Counted from the stretch's first letter, positions 41,790-49,852 are shown. The stretch is 64,000 nt of DNA from Novosphingobium resinovorum (GCF_001742225.1 NZ_CP017079.1:3285-67284); one strand, 5' to 3'. Made by a program: numbers and translations. The notes: generated by a model not told the origin, from the letters alone.

Positions 41790-42052
41790 ACCGCGAACGC
41801 CGCAAGCAGATCGCCGCCGCCCGCGTGCTGATCGACAAGGGCAAAGCCCTGTTGGATGAGGCGCGCGACATGCTTGAAACCGTCAAGGATGACGAACAGG
41901 CCGCCCGCGAGAATCTACCACCCAGCCTTGAGGACAGCGAACGTGCGCAGGCGATGGACGCCGCAGTTTCCGAACTGGAAAGCGCGATTTCAGCCCTTGA
42001 AGACTTCGACGCCGACGAGATCGGCACAAACCTCGACACCGCCAGCGAATAG
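41786..42052 (+). CDS. Small coiled-coil hypothetical protein
   Basis: An 88-residue acidic, fully helical protein (RKQIAAARVLIDKGKALLDE, AMDAAVSELESAISALEDF). No Cys or membrane segment. The ATG overlaps the upstream TGA. No family recognised; the coiled coil suggests a partner protein. Confidence 0.6.
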   Translation: MNRERRKQIAAARVLIDKGKALLDEARDMLETVKDDEQAARENLPPSLEDSERAQAMDAAVSELESAISALEDFDADEIGTNLDTASE

Positions 42053-42064
42053 GAAGGATTGACC

Positions 42065-42274
42065 ATGCAACCCATGCGCCACCTAGATCGAGACACGCGC
42101 CGCGCCCGCCTTCTGGCGGCGCGCACGCGCCCCGTCGGCGGCATCAACCGGCGCGGCATCTTCACCGGCCATTGGGACGGCGGCGATGTTGTGCGCCAGT
42201 TTCGCGGCGACAACGGATCATGGATCGGCCTTGCCGCCTACAAGGCGAAAGAAGAGCCGGAGCCGCAGCCATGA
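42065..42274 (+). CDS. Small basic hypothetical protein
   Basis: A 69-residue Arg-rich protein (HLDRDTRRARLLAARTRPVG, DVVRQFRGDNGSWIGLAA). No family recognised. It is the fourth gene of the run, and its stop overlaps the start of the next gene. Confidence 0.5.
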   Translation: MQPMRHLDRDTRRARLLAARTRPVGGINRRGIFTGHWDGGDVVRQFRGDNGSWIGLAAYKAKEEPEPQP

Positions 42275-42804
42275 AAATCAGCAACACGGCGAGCGCCGTT
42301 CGCGTCACCCTCTCGCCTACCGAGATCAGCGATTTGCAATTTGTGATCGAGGCGGCCGAGCGCGCGGGGCATTATATGCCCGCGCGCGTCCCCAACATCA
42401 TGGCGGCGCTGACGCGCAGCGCCGACGATGTTCGGATGAAACAGGCGATGAAGCGGGCGGAAAAAGATCGCGTAACGCGGATCGAGCAGGACCGGCGCGC
42501 GCGCGAACGCCAATTCATGCTAGGCGACCGATACAGCGTCATGGCGAGCCGCGCCGACTACGCCGATGCGTCTTCCGATCCGGACGCGCGCCAATGGGTT
42601 GACCTAGTGTTTCATGAAATCATGCAGAGGCCGCTTCCCGATCAATACGAACTCCGGCGCGACGTGTGGCGTGTCCACGTTGTCCAACTGGACGGCGGCA
42701 CGCTCGGCGCTGTTGTAGGCGGCGATTGCACTCAAACCGCCGACCCCGCCGAAATTGCTTCCGTAGCGGAGCAGCTGATCGCCCGCTTCGAGGGCAGAGC
42801 TTGA
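42271..42804 (+). CDS. Hypothetical protein, last of the DUF3768 run
   Basis: A 177-residue protein (VTLSPTEISDLQFVIEAAER early; WVDLVFHEIMQRPLPDQYEL in the middle; TADPAEIASVAEQLIARFEG at the end). No family recognised. Highly charged and probably cytoplasmic. The stop is 6 bp before a 28-bp perfect palindrome, so transcription of the run probably ends there. Confidence 0.55.
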   Translation: MKISNTASAVRVTLSPTEISDLQFVIEAAERAGHYMPARVPNIMAALTRSADDVRMKQAMKRAEKDRVTRIEQDRRARERQFMLGDRYSVMASRADYADASSDPDARQWVDLVFHEIMQRPLPDQYELRRDVWRVHVVQLDGGTLGAVVGGDCTQTADPAEIASVAEQLIARFEGRA

Positions 42805-42810
42805 CGCGCG

Positions 42811-42838
42811 TGGAGCGGTGGCAGCTGCCACCGCTCCA
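42811..42838. repeat. Extended palindrome around GGTGGCAGCTGCCACC, site 5
   Basis: The 16-bp core at 42817-42832 is extended to a 28-bp perfect palindrome by TGGAGC / GCTCCA arms. It lies directly after the last gene of the DUF3768 run. No T run follows. Confidence 0.85.
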
Positions 42839-42845
42839 GAGAGAT

Positions 42846-43136
42846 CTAGAATTTGGTGATGAGAGGCAGCAGCGCCGCCGCTTGGCTTCCCAGGACCGGC
42901 ACCCAATAATTCGCGGCGCGGTAATCAGGGCCATGATCGACCGCCATCACCCCAAAGACATATCCGATCATCGGCAGCGTCCACAGCAGACGCCCGCCCA
43001 GGTCCACGCCCATCAACACCAGCGCAACGCCGAGCACGGCCCAAAGCGGAATCAGTCGTTCCATGATTTCGCGATGACGGACTATTCGCCATGCGCTTTC
43101 CCGGTCATCGGCGCTAACCTGCGATACGAGGCCCAT
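42846..43136 (-). CDS. Small membrane protein on the opposite strand
   Basis: A 96-residue protein with two membrane segments (LIPLWAVLGVALVLMGVDL, LLWTLPMIGYVFGVMAVD). AAGGGGAAGCT precedes the ATG at 43136. It is the only minus-strand gene between 32.7 and 51.2 kb. No family recognised. Confidence 0.5.
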   Translation of the reverse strand: MGLVSQVSADDRESAWRIVRHREIMERLIPLWAVLGVALVLMGVDLGGRLLWTLPMIGYVFGVMAVDHGPDYRAANYWVPVLGSQAAALLPLITKF

Positions 43137-43309
43137 AGCTTCCCCTTTTCATCAACGGTCGCCGGCGATCATCCAATGGCTTCACGAAAATGTGAAGAGC
43201 GTTTCGCGCGCATTGTCGTCAATCCGTTGTATAGCCTTCATCGAGCGAGGGCGAAGGACTGTGACAGCGGCCTTTCGCAAATCCTCTCGCTCAAAGGAGG
43301 TGATGTGAT

Positions 43310-43399
43310 TTGACAGCATATGAAGCAGCTCAATTGACGATCGCAGCCGTCGCGCTCGTGATTGCAATTGTGAAGCTGGGGAAGTCCGATAAGGGCTGA
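43310..43399 (+). CDS. Very small membrane peptide, holin-like toxin candidate
   Basis: A 29-residue peptide with a TTG start. AAAGGAGG stands about nine bases upstream. It begins with TAYEAAQLT, has one membrane helix (IAAVALVIAIV) and ends KLGKSDKG. The pattern (short hydrophobic N-term with Tyr-Glu, one helix, basic tail) resembles the type I, holin-like toxins. Two stem-loops follow: one GC-rich (about 43410-43437) and one perfect 12-bp stem (43446-43475). Confidence 0.5.
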   Translation: MTAYEAAQLTIAAVALVIAIVKLGKSDKG

Positions 43400-43445
43400 T
43401 CCAGCGGGGCGGGTGGTCTGACAGGGCCGCCCGCCCTAAAAGTTT

Positions 43446-43475
43446 GAACCCGCCGTGTGACAGCACGGCGGGTTC
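43446..43475. terminator. 12-bp stem-loop after the small peptide gene
   Basis: GAACCCGCCGTG-TGACAG-CACGGCGGGTTC is perfect, 46 bp after the peptide's stop. It could terminate the peptide mRNA or an antisense RNA. No clear T run follows. Confidence 0.55.
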
Positions 43476-43601
43476 AGGTAGGTGCGTGAAATGAATCAGC
43501 ACACGAAGCATTGCCTATATAGCCCTTTTCCCTTGCCAATCCAATAGCCGGCGTGCGCGCGGCGCGTTCCCCTCCTGTTCCGTTTGGCGCATAAGCGCCC
43601 A

Positions 43602-43838
43602 ATGGCCGCGAACTACAACCGCCCCAAGCCCATTGATCCTATCTGGTATCGGCAAGGCTGCTATCTGCGCATCCAGTGCGCTTGCGGTCGCCGCGTCGTC
43701 GCCCCGCTGGGCGACTTCGCCCGCTCACGCCGCATTTCTTTCGATACCCGCATATACGAACTCATCGCGCGGCTTCGGTGCAGCCAGTGCCGCCGCAAAC
43801 CTTATGCGGACGTGTCGCGCAACCGCTCGGGCAATTAA
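43602..43838 (+). CDS. Small Cys-rich hypothetical protein
   Basis: A 78-residue protein with a probable zinc site: CACGRRV and RCSQCRRK supply four cysteines. It is basic overall (RKPYADVSRNRSG at the end). No family recognised. ATG 43602 (MAANYNRPKP) is used; a TTG lies six codons upstream. Confidence 0.5.
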   Translation: MAANYNRPKPIDPIWYRQGCYLRIQCACGRRVVAPLGDFARSRRISFDTRIYELIARLRCSQCRRKPYADVSRNRSGN

Positions 43839-44236
43839 ACTGACGGAGGATCCGATTACTCGGATGCTTCCGGCGCTATCCGTTGGGCATGTCGCCGGCG
43901 ACATGCCGCAGCGCCCGCTAGGTCGCCGCTATGCTATGACCTGGCGGGCGCTTTTCCTAGATTGAGGCGGCAATGCCGCCGCGCCCGCTGTTCGACTTCG
44001 GGGCCTGTTCCTGCCCCCTGCCGCAAGGGCTGGACCGTCTCGGCCGCTATGCGGCCTCGCTTGGCGATCAGGCGGGTTTCCCCGCCCTTCCTTCGCTTCG
44101 CTCCGTGCAGGACGGGTGATTCCCCTCCCCCCTGATCGGCCCTGATTTGCGGCATTCCCCGGCCCTGCTCGCCGCTGGGCAGAAGTCGATGACCCGTCAT
44201 CGCCTTCGGCTCCATTCTAGGCAGGGAAAACAGCAC
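43839..44236 (+). promoter_or_regulatory. L2 leader, copy 1, and its flank (before the methyltransferase operon)
   Basis: The part from about 43960 matches 45993-46267. Conserved parts in order: hairpin GGCGGC-AAT-GCCGCC, GGGGCCTGTTCCTGCCCCC, hairpin GGCGGG-TTTC-CCCGCC, a CTCCGTGCAGG block, CCCCTGATCGGCC, hairpin CGATGAC-CC-GTCATCG, then a purine-rich stretch and ATG 44237. No gene is seen in 43839-44236. Confidence 0.8.
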
Positions 44237-44497
44237 ATGACCGACATTCCGCTGGCCACAATTCTTCGGATCAACGCCGCCCGCACCATCCCGCTCACTC
44301 GCTATGAGGAAGAGGGCAATTTCGACCGCTTTGGCTACATCAAAGACCTTGCCGAAAATCATGGCGCTGACCTTCCCGCTGTCATCGAGATTGCCGACCT
44401 ACTAGGGCCGGAGGAAGATTTTGACGGCCTTGTGACCACCATCGAGGACGCCGCCGAGGGCTTCGGCTTTGGTGCTCTTATTGTCGGGGGGGCGTGA
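44237..44497 (+). CDS. Small acidic hypothetical protein before the methyltransferase
   Basis: An 86-residue acidic protein (RYEEEGNFDRFGYIKDLAEN, DLLGPEEDFDGLVTTIEDAA). No family recognised. It is the first gene behind L2 copy 1, and its stop overlaps the start of the methyltransferase gene. It could be a small regulator or inhibitor partner. Confidence 0.55.
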   Translation: MTDIPLATILRINAARTIPLTRYEEEGNFDRFGYIKDLAENHGADLPAVIEIADLLGPEEDFDGLVTTIEDAAEGFGFGALIVGGA

Positions 44498-45951
44498 ACA
44501 TGGGCCAGGAGCTTATGACGCCCGCGCAGATCGCGGATATTTGCGACGGCCGAGACAAGGCCATAGCCCTTTGGCTCAGCCTCTATGACACCTACCATGC
44601 AACCCGCGACGAGGCGGCCCGCCTGACCCTTGGCGGCGCACTGTCGCTGTCATGTGGCCGCGACTGGACCGAGGACACGTTGACCCGCGCTTTTATCCAG
44701 TCGCAGCCTATCGACCAGCGCGACAAGGAGACGGGAGCGCGCAAGACCATCGACGCACGCGACAATTTCGAGCGCGTCTTGACGCACACGATGGACCGCC
44801 GGTGCTGGGCGGCCCTCATGGAGCAGCTGGGTTTTGACCAGCTGCTAGATCAGCAGGCCCGCAAGGAGTTTCATGACGGCTTGCGCGATGATCCCGTGCC
44901 GTTCACGCCCGACAACTGCGCCGCCACTTTCGGGAATATCTGGACCAACCGGCGCGACCTTTATTTGCGCGGCATCGCCAACGTCTTCGCCAAGCTGGAT
45001 CGCCGCTTTCGCTCGCACAACGGTTTCAAGATCGGCGCGCGTCTCATCATCGACCGCGCCTTGAACGAATGGGGATCATGGGACCGCTACGAGCGCCGCG
45101 ACACGTTGCGGGACGTGGAGCGCGTCTTTCTGGAACTGGACGAAAAGCCCCCGGTTTCAGAGGGCCACAGCATCGCCTCACAGGTTGCCGATTCGGCACG
45201 CGTGCGCGGATCGCTGCCAACCGTGATCGAGGGCGACTATTTCCGCGTTCGCGTCTTCAAGAATGGGAATCTGCACATATGGTTCGAGCGTGACGACCTT
45301 CTGCAGAGCGTGAATCTGTTGCTCGCGGAATATTACGGCGAGGCTATCGGTGATGGCTATGAGACGACCGAGGCAGAAGCGGCCCCGGCCTATCATATCA
45401 CGCCCGCTAAGAACTTCGGCGCGTTCATGACTTCCCCGGAGATCGCCGCCCAGGTCATCGAACATGCGAGGATCAGCACAGGCCAGCGCGTTCTAGAGCC
45501 TAGCGCGGGAAAGGCCGCGCTTGCTTCGGCCGCGCGCAACGCTGGTGCCGATGTAACTTGCGTGGAGCTGCAACCCGGCTTCGCCCACGAACTACGCGTA
45601 ATCCACGGCTTTGCCGATGCGATCGAGGGCGATTTTCTCGCATTGGACCCGGCCCATTACGCACCGTTCGACGCGGTGATAATGAACCCGCCTTTTGATC
45701 GAGGCCGCGACTGTGACCATGTGCGCCATGCCCTCGCCTTTCTCAAACCGGGAGGCGTGCTGGTGGCAATCATGAGCGCGCGGGCAGAGTATGGCGAGGA
45801 TCAGCGCCACAAGGCGCTACACCGCATGATCGCTGGTTGCGAGGCGATCTATTTCCACGGTCGCAAATGGATCGACCTTCCCCCCGGTTCTTTCGCCCAC
45901 GCCGGAACCAACGTGAACACTGTTTTGCTTGCGATCCGCAAGCCGGGTTGA
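44494..45951 (+). CDS. DUF4942 domain / N6-adenine-type DNA methyltransferase
   Basis: A 485-residue protein. The N-terminal half is DUF4942-like (DVERVFLELDEK, VRVFKNGNLHIWFERDDLLQ). The C-terminal half is a SAM-dependent methyltransferase with VLEPSAGKAALA (SAM-binding motif I) and MNPPFDRG (NPPF at about 398-401, typical of N6-adenine or N4-cytosine methylation). Self-methylation is a common way for incoming plasmids to escape restriction. The GTG start at 44494 overlaps the upstream stop; ATG 44500 is an alternative. Confidence 0.85.
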   Translation: MNMGQELMTPAQIADICDGRDKAIALWLSLYDTYHATRDEAARLTLGGALSLSCGRDWTEDTLTRAFIQSQPIDQRDKETGARKTIDARDNFERVLTHTMDRRCWAALMEQLGFDQLLDQQARKEFHDGLRDDPVPFTPDNCAATFGNIWTNRRDLYLRGIANVFAKLDRRFRSHNGFKIGARLIIDRALNEWGSWDRYERRDTLRDVERVFLELDEKPPVSEGHSIASQVADSARVRGSLPTVIEGDYFRVRVFKNGNLHIWFERDDLLQSVNLLLAEYYGEAIGDGYETTEAEAAPAYHITPAKNFGAFMTSPEIAAQVIEHARISTGQRVLEPSAGKAALASAARNAGADVTCVELQPGFAHELRVIHGFADAIEGDFLALDPAHYAPFDAVIMNPPFDRGRDCDHVRHALAFLKPGGVLVAIMSARAEYGEDQRHKALHRMIAGCEAIYFHGRKWIDLPPGSFAHAGTNVNTVLLAIRKPG

Positions 45952-45957
45952 TCGGTG

Positions 45958-45983
45958 CAGGCGGTGGCAGCTGCCACCGCCTG
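45958..45983. repeat. Extended palindrome around GGTGGCAGCTGCCACC, site 6
   Basis: The core at 45963-45978 is extended to 26 bp (CAGGC...GCCTG), 6 bp after the methyltransferase stop. Confidence 0.85.
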
Positions 45984-45992
45984 TCCTGGCGC

Positions 45993-46267
45993 AGATTGAG
46001 GCGGCAAGCCGCCGCGCTGATTTGTCGCGTTTGGGGCCTGTTCCTGCCCCCTGCCGCAAGGGCTAGACCGTCTCCGCCGCTGCGCGGCTCCGCTTGGCGA
46101 CCAGGCGGGTTTCCCCGCCCTTCCTTCGCTGCGCTCCGTGCAGGGCGGGTGATCCCCCTCCCCCCTGATCGGCCCCGTTTGCGGCATTCCCCGGCCCAGC
46201 GTCGCCCGCTTTCGGCAGAAGTCGATGACCCGTCATCGCCTTCGGCTCAATTAGGAAGGGAAAGCCC
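45993..46267 (+). promoter_or_regulatory. L2 leader, copy 2
   Basis: About 275 bp matching the L2 copy at 43960-44236. The first hairpin is GGCGGC-AA-GCCGCC, with a loop one base shorter than in copy 1. The second, GGCGGG / CCCGCC, and the third, CGATGAC-CC-GTCATCG, are conserved. It ends AGGAAGGGAAAGCCC before ATG 46268. Confidence 0.82.
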
Positions 46268-46516
46268 ATGAAAATCCGTATCTACCGCCAGACCGAGCAG
46301 GACTTTGACCGGATCGAGATCGAGGGCGCGACCTTTGAAACCATCGTCAGCCGGGCAGCGGTCGAGGGGCTTCAATGCAGCGGTTACGACAGCAATCCGA
46401 GCCAGCGGCCTGAGTTGCAGGGCGCACCGAAATTCAAGGGCGTTTGCGGTCCTATGTGGGATGGCGATGCGATCCGCTACGAGTGCAGCGCCACCTATGC
46501 GGAGTTGAGCGCATGA
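46268..46516 (+). CDS. Small hypothetical protein behind L2 copy 2
   Basis: An 82-residue, probably beta-rich protein (IRIYRQTEQDFDRIEIEGAT, GVCGPMWDGDAIRYECSATY). No family recognised. It is the first gene of a three-gene run (46268-47954), and its stop overlaps the next ATG. Confidence 0.55.
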   Translation: MKIRIYRQTEQDFDRIEIEGATFETIVSRAAVEGLQCSGYDSNPSQRPELQGAPKFKGVCGPMWDGDAIRYECSATYAELSA

Positions 46517-47322
46517 GCGCCGCCGCCGCGATACGCACCGCGCAGGCCGACCAGCTGGGCGACCAGATCATTGCCGCAGGCTTCGCGCCAAACGGCTTTG
46601 TGCTGGACATTAACGGGGCGCTTGATGTGCCCCGCGACTTTCCCCTTTCCGCGCCGTGGAATCTGCCGTCGCGCCTGTTTCAGTTCCCCATCGAGGTCAT
46701 CCGCGCAGAGCAGGACGAGCCGCGCAAGATCGGCCTTCGCCATCCTTTGCTTGCCGCCCATCCTTTCGTGCAACACGTCGAGCGTGCGCTTGGGATCGAG
46801 ATCGCCCGCGATGGCGTGACGAACCGCCACGGCTACAGCAACCGCGTTCATTCGCTCTGGCATCATGCGGTGGACCTTATCAGCGCCGGGAAATGGCGCG
46901 AATTGCTCGCCACGCAGGAGTTCACCGAGCCGCGCAATATCTTCAATGCCGTTGTCTATGGCCTTCGCTATTCGGACCACGCCGACAGGAAGGCGAGCGG
47001 CCACATCAGCACCGTCGAGGCCCGCCAGATCATGCGGGAAATGGGAGCTACCGAGCCGACCGACCGCGCCGCGTTGCTTCGCAGCTTTTCCGCGCCGTCG
47101 CCCTGCCAGCAGGAACGCGGGGCCGAGCATTGGCCGATCAATCTTCACGGACCTTGCGCCGAGGATAAGGCATGGTCTTTCATCATCGGGATCGAGGATG
47201 GTTGGTTTTCCTATGACCGTTCCGGGCATCTGCAATGGTCCCCCATGGGCCGCGACCGTTACGCGGCAGGCGATAGCGCCAGCTTTACCGAGGCGAGCGG
47301 CCAGACCGCTTTCGCCTTTTGA
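46513..47322 (+). CDS. Hypothetical protein
   Basis: A 269-residue protein without signal or membrane segments (FPLSAPWNLPSRLFQFPIEV, RVHSLWHHAVDLISAGKW, WSFIIGIEDGWFSYDRSGHL). No family recognised. The ATG overlaps the upstream TGA. It is the second gene of the L2 copy 2 run. Confidence 0.55.
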   Translation: MSAAAAIRTAQADQLGDQIIAAGFAPNGFVLDINGALDVPRDFPLSAPWNLPSRLFQFPIEVIRAEQDEPRKIGLRHPLLAAHPFVQHVERALGIEIARDGVTNRHGYSNRVHSLWHHAVDLISAGKWRELLATQEFTEPRNIFNAVVYGLRYSDHADRKASGHISTVEARQIMREMGATEPTDRAALLRSFSAPSPCQQERGAEHWPINLHGPCAEDKAWSFIIGIEDGWFSYDRSGHLQWSPMGRDRYAAGDSASFTEASGQTAFAF

Positions 47323-47333
47323 GGGGATCGAGC

Positions 47334-47954
47334 ATGGCCCGCCATTGCATCCGCGAACCTCGCTACGTTCCCCCGGTGCAGCGCATCGGGGAGCAACCCG
47401 ACTTGTTCGGTGGACCGACCCTTAGCCACGTTGCCGAGCGCCAAGGACCGCCGAAAGGATGGCAGCGCCAATTGCAGAAATGGGGCCGCTGCACCGTCAT
47501 TGCCGATCTTGAGGCAGCGCCGCCGTCTGTCATCGACCCTCCCCCGTCCCCGTCTCCGGTTTTCCTTGTCGCTTGCGTTGCTGCGAAGCTGGACCGCCCC
47601 GCCCCGGCGCGCGATCTTTACGCATCGCCATGGTTCCAGAAGGCCCGTGCCTATGTCGAACGACAGGGCGGCGCATGGTTCATCCTGTCAGCAAAGCATG
47701 GCCTGATCGCCCCGGAAACCGTCATCGCGCCCTATGACGAAACGCTAGGCGCGATGAAGGCAGGCGCGCGCCGCCTTTGGGGCGCGCGCGTGATCGAAGC
47801 AATGGCCGAGCAGATCGACGCCGCCGCGCCGCTGATCGTTCTCGCAGGCCGCAACTATCGCGATCCCCTTTGGCCGCAGATCGAACGGCGCGCATCGGTT
47901 CCGATGGAGGGGCTTGGAATCGGTCAGCAGCTCGCTTGGTTGAGCGACAACTGA
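47334..47954 (+). CDS. DUF6884 domain protein
   Basis: A 206-residue protein. The C-terminal 135 residues fit DUF6884: VACVAAKLDRPAPARDLYAS, then WFILSAKHGLIAPE and PYDETLGAMKAG. This domain is related to small nucleotide- or base-handling folds, but no activity is established. The N-terminal 65 residues are poorly ordered. It is the last gene of the L2 copy 2 run. Confidence 0.75.
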   Translation: MARHCIREPRYVPPVQRIGEQPDLFGGPTLSHVAERQGPPKGWQRQLQKWGRCTVIADLEAAPPSVIDPPPSPSPVFLVACVAAKLDRPAPARDLYASPWFQKARAYVERQGGAWFILSAKHGLIAPETVIAPYDETLGAMKAGARRLWGARVIEAMAEQIDAAAPLIVLAGRNYRDPLWPQIERRASVPMEGLGIGQQLAWLSDN

Positions 47955-48120
47955 GAGCGAGAATTGTCGCGGTCCATGCGCAACTTCGCACGATGCGCTT
48001 CGAGGGGGCATCTGTTTGTCGCGCCGCCCTTTCAATCTATCCAACGCCATTTGGCGTTGTGAGTTTGAGGATTATAGGCCCAGCAACGGCCCAAGCCCCC
48101 CGGTAGGGCCGCCCACTCTC

Positions 48121-48152
48121 GGCAAGCGCAAATGGCGTAGTTTGCGCTTGCC
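48121..48152. repeat. 12-bp perfect inverted repeat
   Basis: GGCAAGCGCAAA and TTTGCGCTTGCC are separated by 8 bases. It lies in the gap between the DUF6884 gene and the next small gene, and could be a terminator or part of that gene's leader. Confidence 0.55.
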
Positions 48153-48183
48153 GGGAGACCAGTTGCCCTCTCTATATGGCAAG

Positions 48184-48468
48184 GTGACTGCCCTCTCACC
48201 GACAGCGCCCTTGTGGACCCAAGATCAGGCCATCGCCTATGAGGCGGCCCTTGAGGCCATCAACGACGTTATCGCCGGTTACAGTGAGCAGATCGCGCTC
48301 GAGCATGGTTGCGTAGCGCCGAACGCGGCGCGGATCGCTTGGCTCGAAATGCGGACGGATCAGGCATCGGCCACCGGCCATGCGCTCAATGTGGTGGATG
48401 ATGAGAATGTCCGGCAAACGCTGCTGGAATACAGCGCGATCGTTCGGGCGCGAGACGGCGCAGGGTGA
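48184..48468 (+). CDS. Small hypothetical protein
   Basis: A 94-residue helical protein (WTQDQAIAYEAALEAINDVI, NAARIAWLEMRTDQASATGH). No family recognised. The start is uncertain: GTG 48184 is chosen because the frame upstream runs through a strong hairpin, but a TTG at 48016 is also in frame. Confidence 0.45.
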   Translation: MTALSPTAPLWTQDQAIAYEAALEAINDVIAGYSEQIALEHGCVAPNAARIAWLEMRTDQASATGHALNVVDDENVRQTLLEYSAIVRARDGAG

Positions 48469-48550
48469 AGGTCCGCTCGATGGGCGGGCGTTAGTTTGTT
48501 AAATCCCCCCGTCAGTGTCTTCCTAGCATGAGGGCTGCACCAGGCCGCAT

Positions 48551-48689
48551 CAAGGATCGGCGGTTCCCCCAATTTGCTGCGCAAATCGGCTCCCCCACCG
48601 CCCGCTAGCGCGGCCGCTTCGCGGTCCCTGACCCGACCCGGCGCTGCCCTCCCCTTGGCCTTGCCAATTCCGGCAACAAGGAGGTTGTT
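48551..48689 (+). promoter_or_regulatory. L3 leader, copy 1
   Basis: About 140 bp. The first 85 bp match 49166-49246: CAAGGATCGGCGG, CCCCCAATTTGCTGCGCAAAT (hairpin ATTTGC-TGC-GCAAAT), CCCCACCGCCCGCTA and GCGGCCGCTTCGCGGTCCCTGA. The 3' part differs between copies, and each ends in a strong ribosome-binding stretch (here AAGGAGG before ATG 48690). Confidence 0.8.
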
Positions 48690-49007
48690 ATGTCTCATCG
48701 TCTGTTCGCTCAGCTGGCTTTCGAGCGTGCGCTTGGAAATGCTGCGATCGAGGCGCTGGCGACCGCGTTGAACGATAAGGATCATTTCGACGCGGAAAGC
48801 ATGTGGCCGAAAGACCCGATGTTTATCGGCAAGACGAGTGCTGACATCGAGGCGGTTGCGGCCGAGCTGGGCCAGATCATCGAGGACCGTATAAAGGACG
48901 TGCTCGACGGCCCCGGCATCCGCAACATCGAGCGCGGCGAATGCGTCTATCCGCAAGTCGTCGCGGTCGTGCTGGCGGCCAAGGCGAAGCGCGGCCAATC
49001 CGGCTGA
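48690..49007 (+). CDS. Small hypothetical protein behind L3 copy 1
   Basis: A 105-residue helical protein (RLFAQLAFERALGNAAIEAL, DIEAVAAELGQIIEDRIKDV). No family recognised. AAGGAGG stands seven bases upstream. It is followed by GGGGCGGG-CTAA-CCCCGCCCC (about 49016-49036), a strong stem-loop. Confidence 0.55.
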   Translation: MSHRLFAQLAFERALGNAAIEALATALNDKDHFDAESMWPKDPMFIGKTSADIEAVAAELGQIIEDRIKDVLDGPGIRNIERGECVYPQVVAVVLAAKAKRGQSG

Positions 49008-49165
49008 CGCCGGAGGGGCGGGCTAACCCCGCCCCCTTTCGCCCGCTGGGCGAAACCGATGATCTCGGTGCCATGCAGAGCGCGGGGCGGGGCATCGAAC
49101 CCCGCCCCGCGCAATCTCTTCTCTCTGTGTGTCGTGGCATTTTGGCATGGGTGCGCGCCAGCTTT

Positions 49166-49304
49166 CAAGGATCGGCGGTCCCCCCAATTTGCTGCGCAAA
49201 TCGGCTCCCCCACCGCCCGCTAACGCGGCCGCTTCGCGGTCCCTGACAGCCGGCGCCGGTGCCCATGCCGGGTGTCTCCCGTCACCAACGAGAAGGAGAA
49301 CCGG
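49166..49304 (+). promoter_or_regulatory. L3 leader, copy 2
   Basis: The first 80 bp are nearly identical to L3 copy 1, including the ATTTGC-TGC-GCAAAT hairpin. The following part is unique and ends AAGGAGAACCGG before ATG 49305. Confidence 0.8.
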
Positions 49305-49526
49305 ATGCACATCAAATTGTTTAGAGCACTGAAAGCGGCTAATCTGTCCGACGACGCCGCAGCGGAAGTTGTAGAGGCTATTGAGGAGTATATCGCCGTG
49401 AAGGTTCAGGAGGCGAACAAGGGAATCGAAAGCAAGCTGACGGCACAAACTTGGGTCATCGGCAGCGTCGGTTTCGTCCTCGCAGTCATCGGCCTCGCGC
49501 CCGCTTTCATCAAACTGTTCCAGTAA
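49305..49526 (+). CDS. Small coiled-coil membrane protein
   Basis: A 73-residue protein. The N-terminal 45 residues are helical and charged (LSDDAAAEVVEAIEEYIAVK), followed by one membrane helix (IGSVGFVLAVIGLAPAFI). The layout resembles small DUF1640-like coiled-coil proteins. It stands alone behind L3 copy 2 and ends at a rho-independent terminator. Confidence 0.65.
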   Translation: MHIKLFRALKAANLSDDAAAEVVEAIEEYIAVKVQEANKGIESKLTAQTWVIGSVGFVLAVIGLAPAFIKLFQ

Positions 49527-49530
49527 GACA

Positions 49531-49557
49531 AAGGGAGGCTTCGGCCTCCCTTTTTTT
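49531..49557 (+). terminator. Rho-independent terminator
   Basis: AAGGGAGGC-TTC-GGCCTCCCTT followed by seven T, directly after the coiled-coil membrane protein gene. Confidence 0.88.
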
Positions 49558-49588
49558 GCCGAACCGCCTGATTGTCAGGAGACGCAAA

Positions 49589-49852
49589 TTGACCGACTTC
49601 GCACAAGCACGGCTCGATATGTTCGAGAGCGGTTTATTCGGCCAGGGCAATGCTTTCTGGCGCTGGATCGCCACGGACGAGGCGCGGCCCTATCTGACCG
49701 CTTTCGCCGTCGATCGCGCGCCACCCAGCGGAAGCGAGTTTTTCGCGGCCGATCTTAGCGCCGAGGATCTACTTGATTCCGAACACCTGGCCGAGCTGGC
49801 CCAGAAGATCGAAGCGGCTCACGGCTACCCCAAGACAGGAGAACGACAGTGA
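49589..49852 (+). CDS. Small hypothetical protein
   Basis: An 87-residue protein (FAQARLDMFESGLFGQGNAF, WRWIATDEARPYLTAFAVD). No family recognised. The TTG start at 49589 has AGGAGA six bases upstream. Its stop overlaps the next GTG. Confidence 0.5.
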   Translation: MTDFAQARLDMFESGLFGQGNAFWRWIATDEARPYLTAFAVDRAPPSGSEFFAADLSAEDLLDSEHLAELAQKIEAAHGYPKTGERQ

